A stretch of DNA of 64,000 nt from Actinoplanes sp. NBC_00393 (GTDB lineage: Bacteria > Actinomycetota > Actinomycetes > Mycobacteriales > Micromonosporaceae), in NCBI RefSeq assembly GCF_036053395.1, contig NZ_CP107942.1, positions 462,501 to 526,500 on the forward strand, in the 5' to 3' direction. The number at the start of each line of letters is the position of its first letter. The stretch's first letter is position 1. Positions 33,968 to 41,273 of this stretch are shown here, piece by piece. Under the pieces are notes generated by a model. The model searched no databases, was not told the origin of the DNA, and saw only the letters and a program-made list of their open reading frames with translations. A program made the position numbers and the translations under genes.

Positions 33968-36367
33968 TCAGTACGGAGGTACCTCGACCGGGCACTCCAC
34001 CCAGCCCCGTCCGCGCCGCCGGGCGAGCAATGGCACCACGTCGCCCGGCTCCAGACCCATCGCCGCGCCGATCTCGGCGCGCAGTCGTTGCTCCATGGCG
34101 CCGTCAAACGCTCGCCGGCCCACCCGGACGAGATTCGCGGCGCGGGCCAGGGTGTGCGGATGCCCCGCGCCGCTGATGGCGACCGAACGCTCGTAGACCG
34201 CGCGTAGCAGCTGGTACGCGTTCGGGAGATCGCCGGTGGTCGCTTCGTCCAGGGCGCAGCCGGCCTCCGCGGCCAGCGTGATCCAGTGATCGGCGCCGAG
34301 AACGTGCCGAGCCAGAGCCACCGCCTCGCGACCGTGCCGGGCGGCCGCACCGAACTCGTTGTTGCGGCGCTCGACGACGGCGGTGGCCACCAGAGCCGCG
34401 ACGGTCGCCGGGTGCTCCTTGCCGTACACCTGCCGGTGCAGCTCCAACGTGCGGACCGCGAGGGACAAGGCGCCGGCCGGCTCGCTCGGGTGGGTGACGT
34501 ATGCCGAGGTCTGAAGGGCCCGGACATGGAAGGCGCCCAGGTCCGCCTCGATCTCCGGCAGCACAGTGCGGATCATCTCGTGGGCGCGTTCGTGCGCACC
34601 CAGGTAGTACCGGTCCAGCCCGCACATCCACCGGGAGTACAGGGTGTCGGGGTGATGCGGCCCGAGGACGAGCTCGCGAAGGGCGACATTCTCCTCGTCC
34701 AGCGCGAACGCATCCGCGAACCTGCCCAGATGGCGCAGGTCAGCTGCCAGGTTGTTGCGCACCCGGATGGTGAAGACGTCGGTCTCCCCGGACGTGTCGC
34801 ACGCCCGGTCCAGGGTCACCAGGTCCAGCCGGTACGCACGGCGGAAGTCCCCGGCCAGCCGCAGGCTCCCGCCGTAGCTGTTCGCGATCTTGAGGGTGAC
34901 CCGGTGCGTCTCCCCGAGGGCCCGCCGGGCCCGGCTCAGCGTCTCCTCCAGCAGCGGAGTGACGGTGAACTGCTCACCCAGCGTCCGGGCCGCTTCGACC
35001 AGGGACAAGGCGGCCCGTAACGTCAGTTGGTGATCCGGGCCGAGAAGCTCACCCCAGCGGTTCCACGCCTCCCGCGCCAGGCGATGTGCGCTCGCGCTGT
35101 CCCCACGGACCTCCAGGTACCGGATGTGCTGCAACACCAGTTCCTGGATGTGCCGGTCCGCGCTCTCCACGCAACCGGCGGAGCGTAGGTGTGCCGTGAT
35201 CAGGCCATGGGCCGGCCAGGATGCCGGTTCGTCCACCCAGGGCGCTGAGGAGACGGCCGCGGCGAGCAACCTCTGCGCAGCGGACCGGAGCTCCGCCTGG
35301 TCATTCGGTTGTAGCCGGGCCCGGACCACCGCCTGTACCAGCCGATGCACCTGAATGGTGCCGCGGGCTTTGTCGAGCCTCGCCAGTGAAAGACGGCCGA
35401 CCTGCGTCATCGCCCGGTCCAGGCGGACCGGATCGGCCAGGACGGTGCGCAGCGCGAGTGGCAGGTCACCGAGCTGTTCGGCGAGCCGGCCCGCGTCGGT
35501 GTCAGTGACACCGGGGTTGCGCTTGCGGAGCAGAGCCACACTCTCGTCACGGTGCAGGACCTCCACCTCGACGGTGTCGGCCAGACTGTGCCACGTTCGG
35601 TTGCGCGACGTGATCAACACTCGCCCGGTCGAGTGCGGCTGCGCCGCCTCCGGCAGATACGGCCGCAGCGTTGCCGGGTCCTCGGCATTGTCGAAAACGA
35701 CCAGCCAGCGGCGGAACGGGATCCCACGGCGCAGCCCGTCACGGACCATGTCGACCGTCCGCTCGAGAGTCTCCGACTCGGCGATGCCCATGGTTCGCGC
35801 CAGGTTGAGCCACGCCGATCGCAGCACCGCCTCCTGCTCAGCCGGCATCCACGCCACCAGGTCGAACGCGGATCGGTGGCGGTGCGTGAACTCGATGGCG
35901 AGATGCGTCTTTCCCACCCCGCCGAGCCCGTACAGAGCATGCGGGACGAGTGCGGTCACCGCCGGGTCGGCGCTGTCCGCCGTTCGCAGATCCAGCCCCG
36001 CCAGCAGGTCTTCCCGGCCGGTGAAGTGCCGGTTCCGAGGTGGCACGTCCAGCCAGATCGGCGCCGGGACGGGAACCGGCTCGCGGTGGACGGCTCGCAG
36101 ATTCCCGGCCGCCCTCTCCGCCGCGACGGTGAGCCCGGACGAGACGGCCACCACGACGGCCAGGACGCCGAACAGCCACGGGTTCCAGCCGTCGGTCAGC
36201 ACGTTGGTCAGCCAGCTCCCGGCAGCGACGACCACCGGCAGGGAACCGATGACGAGGGGCGTGCTGACGCGGCGGGTCCTCTTCTCGGGGAGCAACCGGC
36301 GCCACCTCCCAGGAGCAGCACTCGAATGCAGAAAAGCTACAACGCCGGGCCCGGGTCCGGGCGGCAT
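33968..36367 (-). CDS. Membrane-anchored NB-ARC/TPR STAND protein lacking the winged-helix segment
   Basis: 799 aa. Two N-terminal membrane helices (about 37-53 and 64-81), an NB-ARC NTPase with P-loop GLGGVGKT (147-154), Walker B WLVVFDNAED (221-230) and LGDLPLAL (299-306), then many tetratricopeptide-like repeats (about 380-750). Related actinobacterial proteins (FxsT-like) have about 130 residues of helical and winged-helix sequence between the LPLAL motif and the segment ADPVRLDRA. Here these motifs are 5 residues apart, which suggests an in-frame deletion. The P-loop is intact. The ATG at 36367 lacks a good ribosome binding site. STAND proteins act as signal-triggered switches; a regulatory or defence role is possible. 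No effector domain is visible. Confidence 0.82.
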   Translation of the reverse strand: MPPGPGPGVVAFLHSSAAPGRWRRLLPEKRTRRVSTPLVIGSLPVVVAAGSWLTNVLTDGWNPWLFGVLAVVVAVSSGLTVAAERAAGNLRAVHREPVPVPAPIWLDVPPRNRHFTGREDLLAGLDLRTADSADPAVTALVPHALYGLGGVGKTHLAIEFTHRHRSAFDLVAWMPAEQEAVLRSAWLNLARTMGIAESETLERTVDMVRDGLRRGIPFRRWLVVFDNAEDPATLRPYLPEAAQPHSTGRVLITSRNRTWHSLADTVEVEVLHRDESVALLRKRNPGVTDTDAGRLAEQLGDLPLALRTVLADPVRLDRAMTQVGRLSLARLDKARGTIQVHRLVQAVVRARLQPNDQAELRSAAQRLLAAAVSSAPWVDEPASWPAHGLITAHLRSAGCVESADRHIQELVLQHIRYLEVRGDSASAHRLAREAWNRWGELLGPDHQLTLRAALSLVEAARTLGEQFTVTPLLEETLSRARRALGETHRVTLKIANSYGGSLRLAGDFRRAYRLDLVTLDRACDTSGETDVFTIRVRNNLAADLRHLGRFADAFALDEENVALRELVLGPHHPDTLYSRWMCGLDRYYLGAHERAHEMIRTVLPEIEADLGAFHVRALQTSAYVTHPSEPAGALSLAVRTLELHRQVYGKEHPATVAALVATAVVERRNNEFGAAARHGREAVALARHVLGADHWITLAAEAGCALDEATTGDLPNAYQLLRAVYERSVAISGAGHPHTLARAANLVRVGRRAFDGAMEQRLRAEIGAAMGLEPGDVVPLLARRRGRGWVECPVEVPPY

Positions 36368-36445
36368 GGCCACGACGACCAGCCGACCACGGCGGGTACG
36401 GACCAGACCGCCGGATGCCGGATCACGACCCCTAGGCTTTCCGGC

Positions 36446-37069
36446 ATGGCGCTCCTCCACAAGGCAACGATCACGCCCAGCAAACTTGAACTGCTCGCGG
36501 CCTGGCTGCCGACCCGCCCGTGGTACGACGGACCGGCCGAGCCCGAGCTGACCCGCGTCGCCGGCGCGCGGTTCGACGACCCGGACGGTGAGGTGGGCAT
36601 CGAGACCCTCATCGTTCGTGCCGGTGACGGCCCGGCGTGGCAGATTCCGCTCACCTACCGCGGCGCCCCGCTCGACGGCGCCGAGGCGCACCTGGTCGGC
36701 ACGGTCGAGCACTCGGTGCTCGGCAAGCGCTGGGTGTACGACGCCACCGGCGACCCGGTCTACGTGGCCGAGCTGACCCGGGTGATCCGGGAGGGCGGGC
36801 ACGAGGCGCCGGAGGAGGTCGACAACGGCGGCGAGCGGGTGCTCCGCGAACCCGACCTCAAGCTGAGCGGCAGCGGCGCCGGGACGCCGCCGGCCGGGGA
36901 GATCACCGGGCACCGGGACGGCGACCCGACCGTGGTCCGGGCCGGTGCGGTCGAGCTGGTGGTCAGCCGGGTGCCGCTGGTCGCCGTGGACCCGGCCGAC
37001 GTCGGCGTGCTCACCGGCTGCTGGCCCGGCCAGGAGACCCCGGTCGCCCTGGTCCACCTGCGCGCCTAG
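36446..37069 (+). CDS. Maltokinase N-terminal cap-like domain protein
   Basis: 207 aa. The N-terminal ~110 residues match the cap domain found at the front of actinobacterial maltokinases: HKATITPSKLELLAAWLP (about 5-22), GEVGIETLIVRAG, and LTYRGAPLDGAEAHLVGT followed by EHSVLGKRWVYDATGDPVY. The kinase domain is absent. Stand-alone cap proteins of this kind are widespread in actinobacteria without known function. Divergent from the NB-ARC gene (78-bp gap). A hairpin overlaps its stop codon. Confidence 0.82.
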   Translation: MALLHKATITPSKLELLAAWLPTRPWYDGPAEPELTRVAGARFDDPDGEVGIETLIVRAGDGPAWQIPLTYRGAPLDGAEAHLVGTVEHSVLGKRWVYDATGDPVYVAELTRVIREGGHEAPEEVDNGGERVLREPDLKLSGSGAGTPPAGEITGHRDGDPTVVRAGAVELVVSRVPLVAVDPADVGVLTGCWPGQETPVALVHLRA

Positions 37070-37103
37070 GCCGGCGATCTCAGCGAAGGCGAACGCCGGC
37101 CTA
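37067..37103. terminator. Bidirectional terminator
   Basis: TAGGCCGGCG and CGCCGGCCTA form a perfect 10-bp stem with a 17-nt loop, sharing the stop codons of the convergent cap-protein and LuxR-type regulator genes. Confidence 0.6.
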
Positions 37104-37763
37104 TTCCTCTTCGCCGGGCACCACCAGGCCCTGCTCGTACGCGTAGACCACCGCCTGCACCCGATCTCGCAGGTCCAGCTTCGTCAGCACCCGGCTGACG
37201 TGCGTCTTCACGGTCGCGTCGGACAGGTGCAGGCGGACCGCGAGTTCGGCGTTGCTCAGCCCGCGGGCCACCAGCCGGAGCACCTCGAGTTCGCGCTCGG
37301 TGAGCCGGTCGGTGGCCCGGGCGGCCGCGGCGGCCGGTGGCGGCACCCGCATGTACCGGCTGATCAGGCGCCGGGTGACCGCCGGTGCGAGCAGCGCGTC
37401 CCCGGCGGCGACCGTGCGGACCGCCTCGGCGAGCTGGCCGGGCGGCGCGTCCTTCAGCAGGAACCCGGCGGCTCCGGCGTGCAGGGCGTCGTAGACGTAC
37501 TCGTCCAGGTCGAACGTGGTCAGCACCAGCACGTGCGGGGCGTCCGGCCGGCCGGTGATCCGGCGGGTGGCCTCGATGCCGTCCATCTTCGGCATCCGGA
37601 TGTCCATCATCACGACGTCGGGGGAGAGGTCGGCGGTGGCGCGGACCGCCTCGGCGCCGTCGGAGGCCTCACCGACGATGGTGATGTCCGGCTGGGCGCC
37701 GAGCATGCCGGCGAGTCCGGAACGGATCAGCGCGTGGTCGTCGGCGACCAGGACGCGGATCAT
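37101..37763 (-). CDS. NarL/LuxR-type response regulator
   Basis: 220 aa. Receiver 1-118 with phospho-acceptor in VVMMDIRMP (Asp about 54) and FLLKD (Lys about 104), then a LuxR helix-turn-helix (about 152-212) with LTERELEVLRLVARGLSNAELA and ATVKTHVSRVLTKL. The gene overlaps the upstream kinase stop by 4 bp (ATGA) so both are co-translated. Typical actinobacterial pair; target genes unknown, and the divergent membrane protein at 39122 is the closest candidate. Confidence 0.95.
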   Translation of the reverse strand: MIRVLVADDHALIRSGLAGMLGAQPDITIVGEASDGAEAVRATADLSPDVVMMDIRMPKMDGIEATRRITGRPDAPHVLVLTTFDLDEYVYDALHAGAAGFLLKDAPPGQLAEAVRTVAAGDALLAPAVTRRLISRYMRVPPPAAAAARATDRLTERELEVLRLVARGLSNAELAVRLHLSDATVKTHVSRVLTKLDLRDRVQAVVYAYEQGLVVPGEEE

Positions 37764-39007
37764 GACGGGTCCCGGGGCAGCCGGGCGGTGACGGTGAAGC
37801 CTTCGCTGTCGGGTTCGGCGGTGAGCGTCCCGCCGTACAGCCGGGCGCGCTCGCGCATGCCGATCAGGCCGCGGCCCGGGTGGGACACCGCCGTGGGTGG
37901 GCCGCCGGTGTTGCGTACGTTGATGGTGATCTCTCTTTCCCGATAGCCGATCCGGACCGTGGCCGGCGCCCCGCCGGCATGCCGGCGCACGTTGGTCAGC
38001 GCCTCCTGGACGATCCGGAAACCGGCCAGGTCGACGCCGGCCGGCACGGTCCCGCGGTCGCCCTCGACGATCAGCTCGACCTGCAGGCCCGCGGCCCGGA
38101 CCTCGTCGACCAGTTCGCCGGTGCGGTCCAGGGTGGGCTGGGGGAGCAGTTCGGCGCGGGTGTCGTCGTCGCGCAGCACGTCCAGGACGTGCCGCATCTC
38201 GGTGAGCGCCTCGCGCGCGGTGGACCGGGCCGCAGCGATGTGCCGGCGGGCGCTCTCCGGGTCCAGGGCGATCAGTTCCTCGGCCGCACCGGCCTGCACG
38301 GCCACGATGGACAGCGAGTGCGCCACCACGTCGTGCAGTTCCCGGGCGATCCGTTCCCGCTCGGCGGTGACCGCCGTCGCGGCCCGGCGCTCGGCGTCGG
38401 CACGTTCGGCGTCCGCGCGTACCGCGGCTTGTGCTGCGGCTTCCCGGGCTGCCACCGCCCTGGATGCGGCGCGTGCCGCGGCCTCGCGCTCCACCTCGGC
38501 CTGGGCCACCCGGACCCGGATCAGCCAGCCCGCCACCCACGCCCCGGTCACGAAGAAGCCGAGGATGATGACCTGCCCGACGTCCGGCTTGTTCGAGTAG
38601 TAGCCGAGCGGGAACAACGACAGCATCGTCGCGACGGTCGCCACCCCGCCGAGCACGGTGAAGGCGACCCGCCGCCCGTGCAGCGCCACCGAGAACGTGG
38701 CGACCAGCAGGCTGGGGAACGGGAACGTGGTGGTCTCCGGCCCGGTGACGGTGATGACCCGCACGATCAGCATCACCACGATCACCGCCAGCACCGTCAT
38801 CGGCGCCCGGCGGCGCAGCACGAGCGGCAGCGTGACCCCGGCTGCGAACGCCAATCGCTGCCAGAGCGCGCCGGGGCCGGGCAGGGCGACGGCCTCGATC
38901 GCCGCCCAGCCGCAGAGCAGGGCGGTGAGCGCGACGTCGGCGCGGGGTGGCCGGCGCGGTACCCGGGAGAGGGTGGTCAGGGCATCCACGGCGAGGACCC
39001 TAACCAT
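37760..39007 (-). CDS. NarL-type sensor histidine kinase (HisKA_3)
   Basis: 415 aa. Four to five membrane helices in the first 165 residues with short loops, an Ala/Glu/Arg-rich coiled coil (about 168-205), the HisKA_3 box ERERIARELHDVVAHSLS (His about 223) and a HATPase domain ending ERARLYGGTL. The lack of a large outer domain suggests sensing within the membrane. 5' of and coupled to the response regulator. Confidence 0.95.
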   Translation of the reverse strand: MVRVLAVDALTTLSRVPRRPPRADVALTALLCGWAAIEAVALPGPGALWQRLAFAAGVTLPLVLRRRAPMTVLAVIVVMLIVRVITVTGPETTTFPFPSLLVATFSVALHGRRVAFTVLGGVATVATMLSLFPLGYYSNKPDVGQVIILGFFVTGAWVAGWLIRVRVAQAEVEREAAARAASRAVAAREAAAQAAVRADAERADAERRAATAVTAERERIARELHDVVAHSLSIVAVQAGAAEELIALDPESARRHIAAARSTAREALTEMRHVLDVLRDDDTRAELLPQPTLDRTGELVDEVRAAGLQVELIVEGDRGTVPAGVDLAGFRIVQEALTNVRRHAGGAPATVRIGYREREITINVRNTGGPPTAVSHPGRGLIGMRERARLYGGTLTAEPDSEGFTVTARLPRDPS

Positions 39008-39121
39008 CCGCGCGGCGCGCGGGCGTCATCCTCCAGGCGCACAAAGATCATCATTCGGAGGTACGTGCGGACGACCGCAGACCGACGAGCCGGGGCGGGT
39101 GTTCTCCGTAACTTGATCGGC

Positions 39122-39688
39122 ATGACGATCACTACCTCGGAAAACACCACTGCGACCACCGCCACGGTCCGGCCCGTCGTGGGCTGGCTGGCCGCTGCCG
39201 GAGCCATCGCCTCCGCGGTTGCCGGCGCCATCCAGGCGGTCCGCTCCGACGACGGCAACCCGCTGGTCGGCACCTCCGAACACGTGCTGCTGGCCATGGT
39301 CGCCGCGGCGCTGGTGTTCTGGATACCCGGCTACCTGGCCCTCGGCAGGTTGGCCGGCACCCGCACCGCCCGCATCGGCGCCTGGCTCGCGGTTGCCGGC
39401 TCGGCCCTGCTGGCGCTCGGCATGACCAGCACGAACCTGCACGACCAGGACTACTCGTGGTTCCCGATCGTGGCGGCCCCGGCCAACCTGTTCTGGCTGC
39501 TCGGCTCGATCCTGCTGGCCGTCGCCACCTGGCGGACCCGCACCCTGCCCCGCCCGCTGGCCTTCGCCCTGGTGCTGGTCTGGCTGACGTCGATCATCCT
39601 GTCCCAGGCCGGCGGCAACCTGATCGCCGGCGTGATCTGGGGCTTCGTCGCCTGGTCGCTGCTGGCCGCCGCCCGCCGGACCGCCTGA
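39122..39688 (+). CDS. Six-helix membrane protein, unknown function
   Basis: 188 aa with about six predicted membrane helices (roughly 19-38, 53-75, 83-102, 113-133, 142-160, 163-182) and few polar loops. No family is firmly recognised; the pattern resembles DUF4386-like or DoxX-like small membrane proteins. It is divergent from the two-component pair with a 114-bp spacer, hence a plausible target. The start ATG at 39122 has only a weak ribosome binding site. Confidence 0.7.
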   Translation: MTITTSENTTATTATVRPVVGWLAAAGAIASAVAGAIQAVRSDDGNPLVGTSEHVLLAMVAAALVFWIPGYLALGRLAGTRTARIGAWLAVAGSALLALGMTSTNLHDQDYSWFPIVAAPANLFWLLGSILLAVATWRTRTLPRPLAFALVLVWLTSIILSQAGGNLIAGVIWGFVAWSLLAAARRTA

Positions 39689-39739
39689 CCCCGGCTGTCA
39701 CCGAGCGCGGTATCCCGGCCGGGGAAGCGACAGCAGGCG

Positions 39740-41101
39740 TCAGCCGAGGGCTTCGCCCGCTTTGCGGGCGGCGATCAGGACCGGGTCCCAGACCGGGGCG
39801 TACGGCGGCGCGTAACCCAGGTCGAGCGCGGTCATCTCGGTGACCGTCATCCTGTTCCACAGGGCGACCGCGAACGCGTCGATCCGCTTGGCCGCCTCAG
39901 TCTTGCCGACGATCTGCGCGCCGAGCAGCAGCCCGGTGTCCCGCTCCGCAAGGATCTTGACAGTCATCGGGACCGCGCCGGGGAAGTACCCGGCGCGGTT
40001 CGTCGACTCCACCGTCGCGGTGACGAACTCGTACCCGGCCACCGAGGCCTCGCGCGACGTCAGCCCGGTGCGGGCCACCTCCAGGTCGCAGATCTTGGTG
40101 ATGCCGGTGCCGACGACGCCGGGGAAGGTCGCGTACCCGCCGCCGATGTTGATCCCGGCGACCCGGCCCTGCTTGTTGGCGTGGGTGCCGAGCGGGACGT
40201 GCATCCGGCGGCCGCTGACCAGGTTCAGCACCTCGGTGCAGTCACCGGCCGCCCAGACGCCCTCGCCGACCCGCTGGCGCAGGTCGGGGACGAGCCCGCC
40301 GGAATCGCCCAGCGGCAGACCCGCGGAGGAGGCGAGTTCGGTGTTCGGGCGTACCCCCAGACCGAGGACCACGATGTCGGCCGGCAGCGTCCCGCTGTCG
40401 GTGACCACCGCGCTGATCCGGTCGTTCCTGGTCTCCAGGCCCTGCACCGTCACGCCGGTGCGCAGGTCGATGCCGAGCTTGCGGACCGACTCGGCCACGA
40501 GCGCGCCCATGTCCGGATCCACGGTGGACATCGGCTGGTCGGCCTTCTCCACCAGGGCGACCCGCAGCCCGCGCCGGACGAGCGCCTCGGCCATCTCGAC
40601 ACCGATGTAGCCGGCGCCGATCACCACGGCGGACTCCGGTTTCGGCGACTCGTCCAGCCAGGCGTGCACCGCCGCTCCGTCGCCCAGGGTCTGCACGCCG
40701 AACACGCCGCTCGCCGGGGTCTGCGCCCACGGGGGGCTGACCGGGGTGGCGCCGGCCGCGTAGACCAGCTCGTCGAAGCCCTCCCGCACGTCCCGGCCGG
40801 CCGCCAGGTCGCGCACGGTGACCGTACGCGCGTCCAGGTCGATACCGGTCACCCGATGCCGGATGCGCACCTCGATGCCGGCCTCCCGGAACGCCGCCGG
40901 GTCCCGGGCGATCAGCCCGTCCGGCCCGTCCACCAGGCCGCCGATCCAGTACGGAATGCCGCAGGCCGAGTACGACGTGAAGTCACCCCGCTCGAACGCG
41001 AGGATCTCCAGGTCTTCCCGGCCGCGGCGTTTGCGGGCCTGCGAGGCCGCGGACATACCCGCTGCGTCGCCCCCGATGACGATCAGTCGCACGCGTCCCA
41101 T
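39740..41101 (-). CDS. CoA-disulfide reductase/NADH oxidase-like flavoprotein
   Basis: 453 aa, pyridine nucleotide-disulfide oxidoreductase family. FAD site VIGGDAAGMSAA (about 7-18), NAD site VVIGAGYIGVEMAEAL (about 159-174), second FAD site VWAAGDC (about 281-287) and a C-terminal dimerisation domain. A single redox cysteine in SYSACGIPYWIGG (about 43-55) matches CoA-disulfide reductases and peroxide/NADH oxidases rather than two-cysteine enzymes. Actinobacteria use mycothiol rather than CoA as main thiol, so the true substrate is open. It stands alone before the sugar locus. Confidence 0.9.
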   Translation of the reverse strand: MGRVRLIVIGGDAAGMSAASQARKRRGREDLEILAFERGDFTSYSACGIPYWIGGLVDGPDGLIARDPAAFREAGIEVRIRHRVTGIDLDARTVTVRDLAAGRDVREGFDELVYAAGATPVSPPWAQTPASGVFGVQTLGDGAAVHAWLDESPKPESAVVIGAGYIGVEMAEALVRRGLRVALVEKADQPMSTVDPDMGALVAESVRKLGIDLRTGVTVQGLETRNDRISAVVTDSGTLPADIVVLGLGVRPNTELASSAGLPLGDSGGLVPDLRQRVGEGVWAAGDCTEVLNLVSGRRMHVPLGTHANKQGRVAGINIGGGYATFPGVVGTGITKICDLEVARTGLTSREASVAGYEFVTATVESTNRAGYFPGAVPMTVKILAERDTGLLLGAQIVGKTEAAKRIDAFAVALWNRMTVTEMTALDLGYAPPYAPVWDPVLIAARKAGEALG

Positions 41102-41149
41102 TCTGCCCTGAAGTCACGGCCGGAATTGAAGGAAAGCTGCCGGCAGTTG

Positions 41150-41179
41150 TTGCCTGCCGCATCAGCCCCGATCTATGGT
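41150..41179 (+). promoter_or_regulatory. Candidate promoter of the GH3 gene
   Basis: TTGCCT at 41150-41155 and TATGGT at 41174-41179, 18 nt apart. The palindromic operator at 41224 would lie about 40 bp downstream of the start point. Confidence 0.45.
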
Positions 41180-41223
41180 GACCGCACCGCTCCTCATTTC
41201 ACCGAGCTTTCGCTCGTGTCACC

Positions 41224-41239
41224 GTCGAAGCGCTTCGAC
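41224..41239. promoter_or_regulatory. LacI-type operator 1 (GH3 gene)
   Basis: Perfect palindrome GTCGAAGCGCTTCGAC, flanked by C and G to make 18 bp, 34 bp before the GH3 start codon. The same 16-mer occurs twice before the sugar-binding protein gene and nowhere else I saw in the window. The central CG and half-site form are typical of LacI-family operators. Confidence 0.88.
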
Positions 41240-41273
41240 GATCGGTCCGCAAACCCATTCTCAGGAGAGCGTC

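Noticed and set aside
31050..33995. Minus-strand frames opposite the acyl-CoA dehydrogenase operon
   Set aside because: Shadows of three well-supported genes on the plus strand.
33968..37057. A 1029-aa version of the NB-ARC protein starting at 37057
   Set aside because: The extra 230 residues are antisense to the maltokinase-cap gene and have no domain.
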